Assembly (NCBI GenBank): GCA_030524585.1
Contig: JAUNGJ010000004.1
Span: 21,861-85,860 of the forward strand
DNA length: 64,000 nucleotides
Direction of reading: 5' to 3'
DNA from: Eubacteriales bacterium
GTDB taxonomy: Bacteria; Bacillota; Clostridia; Lachnospirales; Lachnospiraceae
Part shown: positions 36,072-45,782 of the stretch, one piece after another
How the letters are laid out: the number at the start of each line of letters is the position of its first letter
Numbering within the stretch: the first letter of the stretch is position 1
The notes under the pieces: generated by a model
Databases searched by the model: none
What the model was told of the DNA's origin: nothing
The model's input: only the letters and a program-made list of their open reading frames with translations
Translations under genes and position numbers: made by a program

Positions 36072-36614
36072 TTATAACATCTTCAATACATCATCAATCT
36101 CCGGCATGTCCATAAGATCCTTCGCATAATGTGCATAGCTGATCTGCCCTTCCTCATCCACAATAAACATAGCCGGAAGCTGTTGCTCCTCGCCTTCGTA
36201 ATCACCATGATAGAAGCCGGAATTCTCTGCCTGTGCTATCTTTTCCTCCAATTCGTCTTTTCTGCTGCCAAGAAGCTCCTCTACGGTAGATGCCGGTGCA
36301 ATATTCAGCGCATCATAGAATTTCATATCAACGTCGCAGATAATTTCAAACGGAAGCTGTTCCTCACCCAGCGATTCTCTGATATGCTCTCTGTCACTCT
36401 GCATAACAACAAATACCTGTGCATTCTTGTCCTCAAATTCCTTATATCGCTCCGCAATCATAGACACATCCAGACGGCAGATGGGGCATCCTATGTACCG
36501 AAGAACCCAGAAAACGGTCTTCCCTTTTAAGATGTCCCTGGTCTGTATATCTGACTGGTACGCCGTCTGAAATATCAAATTTGGGAATTTATCTCCTGCC
36601 TGATATCTTTTCAT
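36072..36614 (-). CDS. AhpC/TSA-type redoxin with CxxC site
   Basis: This 180-residue thioredoxin-fold protein has YIGCPICRLD, a CxxC in the position of a peroxiredoxin or thiol-disulfide oxidoreductase, then VFVVMQSDREHIRESLGEEQ. It is similar to small redoxins next to flavoenzyme clusters in clostridia. It may protect the oxygen-sensitive flavin/Fe-S reductases or act as an electron or thiol carrier. It lies 19 bp after the transporter gene and 13 bp before ridA. Confidence 0.82.
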   Translation of the reverse strand: MKRYQAGDKFPNLIFQTAYQSDIQTRDILKGKTVFWVLRYIGCPICRLDVSMIAERYKEFEDKNAQVFVVMQSDREHIRESLGEEQLPFEIICDVDMKFYDALNIAPASTVEELLGSRKDELEEKIAQAENSGFYHGDYEGEEQQLPAMFIVDEEGQISYAHYAKDLMDMPEIDDVLKML

Positions 36615-36632
36615 CTGTAATCTCCTGTCTCT

Positions 36633-37751
36633 TTAAACTTCCTGTTCATCCGAAGCCGTTTCTGCCAGCAGCTTCCGCTCACGGAAGAACTTGGTAAATA
36701 ATAAGCATACGATCAGAAGGATTCCTGCATAAGAACTTAACAGATTTACAAACTTCATCAGAATACCGAAAGGCCCTAAATAGGTAAACACATATGCGCC
36801 TACCGTAATCAGTACACACAGCGGCTTATACCATTTGCTGGTCTCCGGACACACATTGATAACCACCTGCCATGCCATACCGGTAGCTGTGGTGTATACG
36901 GCAAGCTCCAGAATCAAAGCATACAGCTTACCGAACCAGCCGCCAAGGGACGTCCCCAGTGTAACAACCGGAACAGAACTTCCTACGATCGTGGATGCAT
37001 TTAATACAAATGTAAAAATCAGCATGATTTTTACCAGGAATAAGAAGCTTTCACCAGACACATTACCGACGACCGCTTCCTTTTTACTTGTTCCCTCACG
37101 GGCCGCAACTGTTGCAAGATAACCTGTCGTCAAAACGATAATCTGGCCAAATTCCATAACTCCTGCCACAACCGGATTGCCCGTGATACGGATCGCCTCT
37201 GAGGACTCTCTCAGAAGATCACTGCCTCCGCTCAGACTGTCACTGTGGAAGATCAGACTATAAACACAGATGATCAGCATTACCACCATAATGATCGGAG
37301 CAATGTTTCCGATAATATCAATCAATCTCTTCGCTCCAAGGATAACGGTAGCTACAACAGCTATCAGCATGATAACCGTACCAACAGAAATGGGAAGGCC
37401 ATAGCTTTCATTCAATGTGGTTGCAGCTCCGGAAAACATCGTACCGGTAAATAAGAACAGCATCAGGACGGTAAACCAACGGAACACCTTACCCAAAACA
37501 GGGCCACAGTAATGTGTAAACATACTGTCCATATCATGCATGGCAAATTTCCCACAATCCTTGGTTACGGTATAAATAAGGGTTATCGTCAGAACACAGG
37601 ATATTAACTGGCTTAAAATTCCCCATACTCCGAGAGAGCCGTGATATTGCAGCAATGCGATTCCGGTACCGAACGAAGCACCTACTCCATAAGCGATATA
37701 AGCCCCTGCAAGGACAAAAACTTCTCTAAATCTTACTTTATTCTCATTCAT
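36633..37751 (-). CDS. YkvI-like membrane transporter
   Basis: The 372-residue membrane protein has about ten helices and an N-terminal unwound-helix-like segment (AGAYIAYGVGASFGTG), resembling the COG3949/YkvI family of the APC/LeuT-fold group. Members are usually unassigned; amino-acid-like substrates are plausible. AAGGAG precedes ATG 37751, which I prefer to 37769. It is placed directly after the reductase and C-S lyase genes and probably imports their substrate. Confidence 0.78.
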   Translation of the reverse strand: MNENKVRFREVFVLAGAYIAYGVGASFGTGIALLQYHGSLGVWGILSQLISCVLTITLIYTVTKDCGKFAMHDMDSMFTHYCGPVLGKVFRWFTVLMLFLFTGTMFSGAATTLNESYGLPISVGTVIMLIAVVATVILGAKRLIDIIGNIAPIIMVVMLIICVYSLIFHSDSLSGGSDLLRESSEAIRITGNPVVAGVMEFGQIIVLTTGYLATVAAREGTSKKEAVVGNVSGESFLFLVKIMLIFTFVLNASTIVGSSVPVVTLGTSLGGWFGKLYALILELAVYTTATGMAWQVVINVCPETSKWYKPLCVLITVGAYVFTYLGPFGILMKFVNLLSSYAGILLIVCLLFTKFFRERKLLAETASDEQEV

Positions 37752-37785
37752 ATTATCTCCTTCTTCCATAAATATGGATCCTATC

Positions 37786-39765
37786 TTAAATATTGCGGGC
37801 CGTATCGTATCCCTGTCTCACAGCGGTTCTGACAAGTCCAGGCTGATAGCAGTCGCCGATCCACGCAAAGTCAATCACGGTTTCTCTTAAAACACTTACA
37901 GTTTCTTCATTTGGTGCAATACCTGTTGCTGCAATTACTTTATCCGCTTTCAGGAGAATCTGCTCGCCGTCGCTATTTTCACAGATCATTCCATCATCCG
38001 TAATTTCCACGCATTTTGTATTCAGCATGACATTTACCTGGTTCTTCTCAATGTTTGTCCACAATGCATCCATCTGCATTGCTCCGGTTCCCGGATAAGG
38101 AGTATTCGGCCCCGATGCCAAAGCTCCGGACATCTCAACAATCGTTGATTTCTTCCCCTGCATTGCCAAACCGATGGCACACTCTACTCCTGCAAATCCG
38201 CCGCCAAGTACAAGCACATTTTCTCCCACTTCCGGCTCATTCGTATAAAAATCCACAATCTGAACCGCTTTTTCGATTCCCTTAATCCTTGGAATAATCG
38301 GATGTCCGCCCACTGCTGCAATGACAACATCCGGTTCCAGCTCATCAATCAGTTCCGGCGTCACTTCCGTATTCAGTCTCACATCCACCCTGCTGCGGGC
38401 TATCATGCGCTCCAGATATTTCCGGTAAGCGGCAATTCTCTTCTTAAATGGCTCTTTCTCGATAATCGGCAGAAGACCGCCCAAACGATGCTGTTTCTCG
38501 CAGAGAATGACCTCGTGTCCCCGTTCGGCTGCCGTAACCGCGGCCTCCATTCCAGCGGGGCCGCCGCCCGCAATCAGAACCTTCTTCTTATCCGCCGCCG
38601 GAACCATATAACGGTAGTCACTGTCTCTTCCAATCTGTGGATTTACAGAACAATGCATCGGCAAATTATAATAACCTCCGGTAATGCAGGACAGACAGCG
38701 CAGACACGGACGGATCTCATCTGTCTTGCCATGCATTGCTTTCTTCGGAAGATCCGGATCGGCGATCAGTGCGCGCGCCATTACCACATAATCAATCATA
38801 CCTTCCCGGATCCATTCCTCTGCTACAGCAGGGTCCGTAACCGCCCCAACGGTTCCAACCGGAATGCTCAGATGCTTTTTGATCTCTGCTGCCGCCCGGA
38901 TATTATGCCCCTCATCTACATCAAACCAGCTTGGTGTAGACAGTACAGTCGAATCATGGAAATGCAGGGAACCACAGGACACCTGCACCATATCCAGGCC
39001 ATGCGCTTCCATCATCTCGCAGTATTTGATACTGTCCTCAAGCTGATACCCATCGTACATTCCCTCCTTCCAGGAAATGCGTGCTTCAATCACAAAATTG
39101 GGCCCGCAGTATTTGCGGATACGGTCAATGACCATCATTGTAATCCTCGCCCTGTTTTCCAGACTTCCTCCAAATTCATCCGTCCGGTGATTCAGAACCG
39201 GTGACAAAAACTGGGACAAAAGCCAGCCATGTCCGGCATGAATGACTACAGAAGTAAAGCCACAGTGTTTTGCCCGAAGGGCGGCCTGTCCAAAGGACTC
39301 AACCACCTGCTCGATAATCTCTTTCGGCATCTCAATGATCTGATGCCTGTGAATTCCGCTTCCATCTCCCTGATCAAACTCATCTACCATATCGCTCGGC
39401 CCATAATTGATCCGGTTATCGTCGTGGAAATGCATTCCTGCATGAACAAGCTCCATAGAGGCGTGTGCGCCCTGAGATTGAATCGCACCTGCAAGATCAT
39501 AAAATCCGGCTTCGTTTCTCTTATCAAAAGCTTTTACCTTATAACTCCAATCTACATATCCCGTCTCGTCCGTAACCACGTCTCCCAGGCAGATACACGC
39601 CGCTCCGCCTTGGGCGCGCCTTCTTAAAAACTCAATATTTTTCAACGTGATATGATCGTGATCCGTCAGTTCCTTTAATCCGGTTGGGGCTCCGAAGATA
39701 CGATTACGGTATACCGTATTTTTCACCTTCAACGGACGGAACAGGTTCGGAAAATATTTATTCAT
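37786..39765 (-). CDS. Old-yellow-enzyme/FAD/Fe-S reductase (enoate/2,4-dienoyl-CoA reductase type), copy 1
   Basis: This 659-residue reductase has an N-terminal FMN barrel (FPNLFRPLKVKNTVYRNRI, IHAGHGWLLSQFLSP, RTDEFGGSLENRARI), a 4Fe-4S motif CLRCLSC...C about residue 345, an FAD site IAGGGPAGMEAA and a second Rossmann site LGGGFAGVECA. Such enzymes (FadH, BaiCD, BaiH, 2-enoate reductases) reduce activated C=C bonds with NAD(P)H. It is more divergent from copies 2 and 3 than these are from each other. It lies 15 bp after malY-like and 34 bp before the transporter. Confidence 0.9.
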   Translation of the reverse strand: MNKYFPNLFRPLKVKNTVYRNRIFGAPTGLKELTDHDHITLKNIEFLRRRAQGGAACICLGDVVTDETGYVDWSYKVKAFDKRNEAGFYDLAGAIQSQGAHASMELVHAGMHFHDDNRINYGPSDMVDEFDQGDGSGIHRHQIIEMPKEIIEQVVESFGQAALRAKHCGFTSVVIHAGHGWLLSQFLSPVLNHRTDEFGGSLENRARITMMVIDRIRKYCGPNFVIEARISWKEGMYDGYQLEDSIKYCEMMEAHGLDMVQVSCGSLHFHDSTVLSTPSWFDVDEGHNIRAAAEIKKHLSIPVGTVGAVTDPAVAEEWIREGMIDYVVMARALIADPDLPKKAMHGKTDEIRPCLRCLSCITGGYYNLPMHCSVNPQIGRDSDYRYMVPAADKKKVLIAGGGPAGMEAAVTAAERGHEVILCEKQHRLGGLLPIIEKEPFKKRIAAYRKYLERMIARSRVDVRLNTEVTPELIDELEPDVVIAAVGGHPIIPRIKGIEKAVQIVDFYTNEPEVGENVLVLGGGFAGVECAIGLAMQGKKSTIVEMSGALASGPNTPYPGTGAMQMDALWTNIEKNQVNVMLNTKCVEITDDGMICENSDGEQILLKADKVIAATGIAPNEETVSVLRETVIDFAWIGDCYQPGLVRTAVRQGYDTARNI

Positions 39766-39780
39766 CCAACGTTCCTCCTA

Positions 39781-40971
39781 CTAAAAATTCCTCTTTTGAT
39801 ATGCTGCCCTCATAAGGTCAAGCGCTTCCTTTAACATGCTTCTGGGACACCCAACATTAATCCTCATGAATCCGCTTCCATCCCCGCCAAACCATTTTCC
39901 GGTATCGAATGCAATCCCGGCCTCCTTTAGACAGAATGTCTCAAGTTCTTCATCATTAAGCCCCAGTTCCCGGAAATCCAGCCACAAAAGGTAGGTCGCA
40001 TCCGGTCTCTGGCATTTGATCTTCGGCATATATGTCTTCAGATACTGATCTAAGAACAGATAATTATCCCAAAGATAATCAATCAGTTGCTCCAGATATT
40101 CTTCACATTCCGGATCAGAATAGGCTGCGTCAAAAGCAACTGTTCCAAATACATTCATGATATAGAGAACCCGTTTTTCGATCTCCTTCTGAAATTTCTC
40201 TCTCAATTCCTGATTTGGTATAATGATTGCCGACATCTGAAGTCCTGCAATGTTAAAGGTCTTCGACGGCGCAGCGGCAGTTACGCAAATCTGTTCAATA
40301 TCCTTTCCAAGCGCCGCTATCGATTGGAATTTGCAGTGACGGTAAACCAGATCGGAATGAATCTCATCCACCACGAGTATCACTTTATGCCGCAGACATA
40401 TTTCCGCGACCTTCAGCAGTTCTTCTTTTTTCAGGACCCGGGATACCGGATTCAGCGGATGGCAGAAAAGAAGTACCTTATTTTTTGGCTCTGCCGCCAG
40501 CTCTTCCAGCTCTTCAAAATTGATATTCCACCTTGCTCCATCGCATATAAGGTTGTTATTCACAACCACTCTGCCATTATTAACAATTGATTCCGCAAAG
40601 GGATAGTAAACCGGCGGCTGAATGATCACACCGTCTCCGGGTTCCGTAAATGCCGCTACCATAGAGCTCAGCGCCGGAACCACCCCGTTTGTAAAGGACA
40701 CCCATTCCGGGCGCACATCCCAGCCGTTCCTCCTTTTCTCCCATGCCGCAATCAATTTTTGAGAGTTATCCGATGTTTTGGTATATCCGTAAATCGGGTG
40801 CTCCGCGCGCTTTTGAATTGCCTCTGTGATCGGCCTGGGGCAGGGGAAATCCATATCAGCCACCCAGAAAGGCAGAGCCTGCGGATTCTCAGGAAAATTA
40901 ATGTCCCGGGCCTCCCACTTGTAGCTAAGAGTACCGGTCCGGTCAATTACCTTATCAAAATCATATTTCAT
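39781..40971 (-). CDS. MalY/PatB-family PLP C-S beta-lyase
   Basis: The 396-residue enzyme has the MalY/PatB N-terminal motif LPFWVADMDFPCPRPI, NGVVPALSSMVAAF, HPLNPVSRVLKKEEL, VDEIHSDLVY and the PLP lysine in TAAAPSKTFNIAGLQ. This subfamily splits cystathionine and other cysteine S-conjugates to thiol, pyruvate and ammonia. It sits between reductase genes with 15-bp gaps. I infer that it cleaves a C-S bond in a substrate handled by these reductases. Confidence 0.88.
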   Translation of the reverse strand: MKYDFDKVIDRTGTLSYKWEARDINFPENPQALPFWVADMDFPCPRPITEAIQKRAEHPIYGYTKTSDNSQKLIAAWEKRRNGWDVRPEWVSFTNGVVPALSSMVAAFTEPGDGVIIQPPVYYPFAESIVNNGRVVVNNNLICDGARWNINFEELEELAAEPKNKVLLFCHPLNPVSRVLKKEELLKVAEICLRHKVILVVDEIHSDLVYRHCKFQSIAALGKDIEQICVTAAAPSKTFNIAGLQMSAIIIPNQELREKFQKEIEKRVLYIMNVFGTVAFDAAYSDPECEEYLEQLIDYLWDNYLFLDQYLKTYMPKIKCQRPDATYLLWLDFRELGLNDEELETFCLKEAGIAFDTGKWFGGDGSGFMRINVGCPRSMLKEALDLMRAAYQKRNF

Positions 40972-40986
40972 TACTATTCCTCCCAG

Positions 40987-42948
40987 TTAGATTCTTCCGA
41001 CATTTCTTGCTGTGTAATATGCCTGTGATGTGGCATTCATAATTGTCTTCGGCACAATACAGTCACCGATGGGATAAAACTCCGGTGCACAGTATGCAAG
41101 CGCAGTAGTCTCTTCTCTGAGCGGCTTCTGACCTACGGCGTAGATTACGGTCTTTCCTTCCACAAATGTCTCCTTGCCGTCAACGCTGCATTGGATTCCC
41201 TCTGCTGTTATCTCCTCTGCTTTTGTGGAAAAATGCATTTGGACTCCCCGTTTCCGGATCTCTACCTTTACTCCTCTCAGGTGGTGTGTCTGCCCGCCAT
41301 CATTGATATGATCGGACATTTCTACAATGCTGACCTTTTTTCCCATGCCCGCAAGGAAAATACCCAGTTCTACGCCAACCAGCCCGGCGCCCAGGATAAC
41401 TACTGTATCTTCTGTCTTTTCCGGTTCTACATAAGCTTCCTCCGCGCTCATAACATTCCCGCCGTCAATTCCCGGAATCGGCGGCTTGACGGGACGCGCT
41501 CCCAATGCTGCAATAATCACATCCGCCTGGACTGATCTTGCATATTCTGCCGTGACCTCTGTATTCAAATGAAGTTCTATATCGGAATTTTTAACTGCTT
41601 TTTCCTGTGCATCCAGATATTCGGACAGTTTCTCTTTGAACGGAACCTTTTCCTCACAGCGAAGGGCTCCGCCCAAACGGCCTGATTTCTCGCACAGGAT
41701 TACTTCATGTCCGCGTTTCCTGCAGGTCAGGGCAGCCTCCATCCCGGCAATCCCTCCGCCTGCAACCAAAACTTTCTTCTTAACAGCCGGCGCAATCTCA
41801 TAACGAGCCTCTAACTCACGGCCCGCCTGCGGATTAATCGCACAATAGAACTGTCCCACAGACATAATACTTGAGAAGCAGGACAGGCAGCGCATACACT
41901 TACGGATCTCCTGTTCTTTTCCGGCTCTTGCCTTCAGCGGAACATCCGGGTCACAGATCAATCCCCGCGCCATCTCCACAACATCTGCCTTGCCTGATGC
42001 AATAATCTCTTCCATCAGCTCCGGATCATCCAGCGCTCCTACCGTAGCAACCGGTGTCTTGATATGTTTTTTGATCTCCGCTGCATATTTTACGTTCACA
42101 CCATCCGGTTGGAATACATTCGGGTGAGTAACACCGAACACTTCTTCCACCTCATGATTTCCCGCCGATACATGAATCAGGTCACAGTAATCCTCAATCT
42201 GCTTCGCAAAGGCAATTCCTTCCTCTATGCCATAACCACCGTCGTACACCTCGCTTCCGCTGATGCGGATCTCAATTGGGAATTTCGGCCCGCAGGTCTT
42301 GCGGATCGCTTTGCAGATCTCTACTGCCAGCCGCGAGCGATTTTCAATATCAGGACCGCCCCATTTATCTGTCCGGGTATTCACAAGCGGAGACATAAAT
42401 TGGCTCAAAAGCCATCCGTGGGCTCCGTGAAGCGTGACCATGGTAAATCCGGCCCGTTTTGCATAATCTGCCGCCGCGGCAAATTTTCCTACCACATCCC
42501 AGATCATCTCCTCTGTCATCGGAAGAATAATCCGGCCGTCTATAACATCCTCCACCGGACCGTAAGCCAAGCCTCTGGATGCTTCTCCCTTGATTCCGCT
42601 GGAACGGGCTGCATACATACCTGCATGACACAATTCCGCCGAAACATTTGCCCCCTGCATCCTGACCGCGTTTGTAATTCGGTTAAACATCACAAAGCTG
42701 TAAGGATTATCAAGTGGGACGTCCTTTGCAATCCTGCCAAGCTTTGAATCAACCGTCAGATCTCCCACACAGACAGAAGCTGCTCCTCCCTTTGCTTTCC
42801 GCTCGTAGTAAGCAATTGCCTCCGTCGGCACTTCCCCAAAGCGATTGGAATCCATGTAACCTGTAGGCGATGCAAAAATCCGGTTTTTAAAGTAGGTTCC
42901 TGCCAGTGTAATAGGCTGAAACAAATGTGGATATTTCATTTCTGACAT
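40987..42948 (-). CDS. Old-yellow-enzyme/FAD/Fe-S reductase, copy 2
   Basis: This 653-residue protein has the same domain order as its neighbours: FMN barrel (YPHLFQPITLAGTYFKNRIF, LHGAHGWLLSQFMSP), Fe-S cysteines CMRCLSC...C near residue 350, FAD motif VAGGGIAGMEAA and LGAGLVGVELG. It is highly similar to copy 3 along its whole length, so the pair arose by tandem duplication. The Fe-S spacing CxxCxxC differs from the CxxCxxxC of FadH. Its substrate is probably a compound with an activated double bond. Confidence 0.9.
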   Translation of the reverse strand: MSEMKYPHLFQPITLAGTYFKNRIFASPTGYMDSNRFGEVPTEAIAYYERKAKGGAASVCVGDLTVDSKLGRIAKDVPLDNPYSFVMFNRITNAVRMQGANVSAELCHAGMYAARSSGIKGEASRGLAYGPVEDVIDGRIILPMTEEMIWDVVGKFAAAADYAKRAGFTMVTLHGAHGWLLSQFMSPLVNTRTDKWGGPDIENRSRLAVEICKAIRKTCGPKFPIEIRISGSEVYDGGYGIEEGIAFAKQIEDYCDLIHVSAGNHEVEEVFGVTHPNVFQPDGVNVKYAAEIKKHIKTPVATVGALDDPELMEEIIASGKADVVEMARGLICDPDVPLKARAGKEQEIRKCMRCLSCFSSIMSVGQFYCAINPQAGRELEARYEIAPAVKKKVLVAGGGIAGMEAALTCRKRGHEVILCEKSGRLGGALRCEEKVPFKEKLSEYLDAQEKAVKNSDIELHLNTEVTAEYARSVQADVIIAALGARPVKPPIPGIDGGNVMSAEEAYVEPEKTEDTVVILGAGLVGVELGIFLAGMGKKVSIVEMSDHINDGGQTHHLRGVKVEIRKRGVQMHFSTKAEEITAEGIQCSVDGKETFVEGKTVIYAVGQKPLREETTALAYCAPEFYPIGDCIVPKTIMNATSQAYYTARNVGRI

Positions 42949-42998
42949 ATATTTTCTCCTTTTCTTTAAGCTTTTGTCTGCCGAATATCAGAAGAGTC

Positions 42999-44981
42999 CT
43001 AGACTCTTCCGATATTTCTTGCTGTGTAATATGCCTGCGACGTAGCGTTCATAATCGTCTTCGGCGTTATGCAGTCGCCGATCGGATAGAACTCCGGCGC
43101 ACAGTATGCCAGTGCAGTGCCTTCTTCTCTAAGCGGTCTCTGGCCTACGGCATAGATGACGGTTTCTCCTTCCACAAAGAGTTCTTTTCCGTCAGAGCTG
43201 CATCTGATTCCGTCTTTCGTGATCTCTTCTGCCTTTGTAGAGAAATGTATCCGGATTCCGCGTTTCTTGACTTCTACCTTCAGTCCTTTCAGGTGATGGG
43301 TCTGACCGCCGTCATTGATATGGTCGGACATCTCTACAATGCTTACCTTTTTCCCCATACCTGCAAGGAAAACACCAAGTTCTACGCCAACCAGTCCCGC
43401 GCCAAGGATAACTACCGAATCTTTCGTCTTCTCCGGTTCCACGTAAGCTTCTTCCGCACACATTACATTCTCACCGTCGATCCCCGGAATCGGCGGTTTG
43501 ACAGGGCGCGCTCCCAGCGCTGCGATGATAACATCTGCATTTACGGATTTTGCATATTCCGGAGTAACCTCCGTATTCAAATGAAGTTCAATGCTTGAGT
43601 TCTTGATTGCTCTTTCCTGTCCGTCCAGATATTCTGACAGCCTCCACTTAAACGGCACTTTCTCTTCACAGCGAAGAGCTCCGCCCAGACGTTCCGACTT
43701 CTCGCACAGAATTACTTCGTGTCCACGTTTTTCACAGGTCAGGGCAGCCTCCATCCCGGCAATTCCTCCGCCTGCAATCAATACCTTTTTCTTATGAGCC
43801 GGTTCAATCTCGTAACGCGCCTCCAGCTCCCGGCCTGCCTGAGGATTAATCGCACAGTAAAACTGTCCCACGGACATAATGCTTGAGAAGCAGGACAGAC
43901 AGCGCATACATTTACGAATTTCCTTTTCTTTACCGAGCCTTGCCTTTAATGGAATATCCGGATCACAGATCAGTCCCCGCGCCATTTCCACAACATCTGC
44001 CTTTCCGGATGCAATAATCTCTTCCATCAACTCAGGATCGTCTAGTGATCCGACCGTTGCAACCGGTGTCTTTACATGCTTCTTGATTTCTGCCGCATAT
44101 TTTACATTCACACCGTCCGGCATGAACATGTTCGGAGTTGTTACGCAGAATACCTCTTCCACCTCATGATTTCCCGCCGATACATGGATCAGATCACAAT
44201 AATCTTCAATCTGCTTTGCGAAAGCAATTCCATCCTCAATCGTATATCCTCCGTCATAAACCTCATCGCCGGTAATACGGATCTCAATCGGGAATTTCGG
44301 TCCGCAGACCTTCCGGATTGCTTTGCAGATCTCGATAATCAGGCGGGAACGGTTTTCTACGGAAGGACCGCCCCACTTATCCTTCCGGGTATTCACAACC
44401 GGAGACATAAACTGGCTCAGGAGCCACCCATGGCCTGCGTGGAGGGTTACCATGGTGAATCCCACATTCTTTGCACTCTCTGCCGCTTTGGCAAATTTTG
44501 CAACCACATCCCAGATCATCTCCTCTGTCATCGGCAGGATGATCCTTCCGTCTACCACATCCTCTACCGGGCCATAGGCCAGTCCTCTGGACGCTTCTCC
44601 TTTGATTCCGCTGGAACGGGCCGCATATAAACCTGCATGACACAATTCTGCCGAACAGTTTGCTCCCTGCATCCTGACAGCGTTGGTGATTCGATTGAAC
44701 ATAACAAAATTGAATGGATCATCAATCGGAACATCCTTTGCAATTCTTCCCAGCTTCGAATCAACTGTCAGGTCCCCGATACAGACAGATGCCGCCCCGC
44801 CCTTTGCTTTCCGTTCATAATAAGCAATTGCTTCCGCAGGAACCTCGCCAAAACGGTTAGAATCCATGTAACCCGTTGGGGACGCAAAAATGCGGTTCTT
44901 AAAATAAGTCCCCGCCAGTGTAATCGGCTGAAACAAGTGTGGATACTTTGAAACAGACAGTTCCTTTGTACATTCTCCCAT
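42999..44981 (-). CDS. Old-yellow-enzyme/FAD/Fe-S reductase, copy 3 (first gene of operon)
   Basis: This 660-residue reductase leads the operon, with AAGGAGG eight bases before ATG 44981. Motifs match copy 2: LHAGHGWLLSQFMSP, CMRCLSC, IAGGGIAGMEAA, LGAGLVGVELG and PIGDCITPKTIMNATSQAYY at the C terminus. It is BaiCD/BaiH-like in architecture, but no bai genes (baiB, baiE, baiF, baiA) are nearby, so bile acid dehydroxylation is not implied. Copies 2 and 3 may reduce different double bonds of one substrate. Confidence 0.9.
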   Translation of the reverse strand: MGECTKELSVSKYPHLFQPITLAGTYFKNRIFASPTGYMDSNRFGEVPAEAIAYYERKAKGGAASVCIGDLTVDSKLGRIAKDVPIDDPFNFVMFNRITNAVRMQGANCSAELCHAGLYAARSSGIKGEASRGLAYGPVEDVVDGRIILPMTEEMIWDVVAKFAKAAESAKNVGFTMVTLHAGHGWLLSQFMSPVVNTRKDKWGGPSVENRSRLIIEICKAIRKVCGPKFPIEIRITGDEVYDGGYTIEDGIAFAKQIEDYCDLIHVSAGNHEVEEVFCVTTPNMFMPDGVNVKYAAEIKKHVKTPVATVGSLDDPELMEEIIASGKADVVEMARGLICDPDIPLKARLGKEKEIRKCMRCLSCFSSIMSVGQFYCAINPQAGRELEARYEIEPAHKKKVLIAGGGIAGMEAALTCEKRGHEVILCEKSERLGGALRCEEKVPFKWRLSEYLDGQERAIKNSSIELHLNTEVTPEYAKSVNADVIIAALGARPVKPPIPGIDGENVMCAEEAYVEPEKTKDSVVILGAGLVGVELGVFLAGMGKKVSIVEMSDHINDGGQTHHLKGLKVEVKKRGIRIHFSTKAEEITKDGIRCSSDGKELFVEGETVIYAVGQRPLREEGTALAYCAPEFYPIGDCITPKTIMNATSQAYYTARNIGRV

Positions 44982-45045
44982 AGTATGTACCTCCTTTTTT
45001 ATTTACGCGCTTATTTATTAAGCACATTAACCTTTTAATAGCTTC

Positions 45046-45074
45046 ATTATATGCTATTTATATATAAATTGCAA
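45046..45074 (-). promoter_or_regulatory. Promoter of the reductase/C-S lyase operon
   Basis: On the minus strand TTGCAA (45069-45074) and TATAAT (45046-45051) are 17 bp apart, about 65 bp before the copy 3 start. Confidence 0.75.
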
Positions 45075-45105
45075 GATAAACTGACAAAAATAATTAAATA
45101 TATAC

Positions 45106-45137
45106 AAAAAAGCCCCCAAGCCATAATGACTTGAGGG
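45106..45137 (-). terminator. Terminator upstream of the reductase operon
   Basis: Stem CTTGAGGG/CCCCCAAG (45113-45120 with 45130-45137, G-U allowed) is followed on the minus strand by six Ts. It stops transcripts entering from the kinase fragment at 45181-45567. Confidence 0.7.
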
Positions 45138-45180
45138 TCGTCTCCCTTATAATTGATTCTCTTTCATTTACAATCCAAAA

Positions 45181-45567
45181 TTACAAAATCATGCTGACCG
45201 CATTTTTCCATCCTGCATACTTTTCAGCTCTCAAGAATTTATCCATTTTCGGAGCAAACTGTTTCCGGCGTATTTTGTCTATAATTTTACTATCATAGAC
45301 GCCGAGCGCAATCCCTGCCGCACATGCTGCGCCGATGCCGGACATTTCTTCCGCCTGTGAGACAGATACGCATTTTCCAAGGATATCACTTTGAAATTGC
45401 ATCAGATAACTGTTTTTTGTGGGACCGCCATCCACACGAAGTTCCAAAGCACTGTCCAAATCCATATTTCCCGAGTGCTTATTAAATTCAATATCCGCAA
45501 CCATAGCATCCACAATGTCACGGATCTGGTAGGCAATACTTTCTACTCCCGCGCGAACCGTCTCCTT
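45181..45567 (-). pseudogene. 3' fragment of the FGGY kinase gene (duplicate)
   Basis: This 387-bp piece repeats the last ~128 codons of the kinase at 50471-51976 with only about four base differences, for example KFLRAEKY versus KSLRAEKY and AVSMIL versus AVGMIL. It begins abruptly at 45567, where the kinase sequence TCTCCTTT changes to the 215-bp repeat. There is no proper start codon, so it cannot make a kinase. The low divergence shows that the copy is recent. Confidence 0.93.
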
Positions 45568-45782
45568 TATAATATACCCCCTAAAAATAACCGTCTTTCT
45601 AATTCTTCTTCCGCTTTCATATTTTCATTGTACCCACATTTTCAAATCATATCAAGTCATTTTCCACTATTCATATCAAATTGATATGCATACCATCCAT
45701 TAAACCCTTTTCGCCCGTGACCGGTTTTTCATATAAAGAAAAAGCAAGCAGCCAAAATATGCAGATCTGGGTAAAAAATAAG
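45568..45782. repeat. 215-bp direct repeat, copy B
   Basis: This is the second copy of 34473-34687 (offset 11095 bp, one mismatch). It is fused directly to the kinase fragment on its left. Its right end supplies the T-run of the terminator for the decarboxylase-fold gene. Confidence 0.95.
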
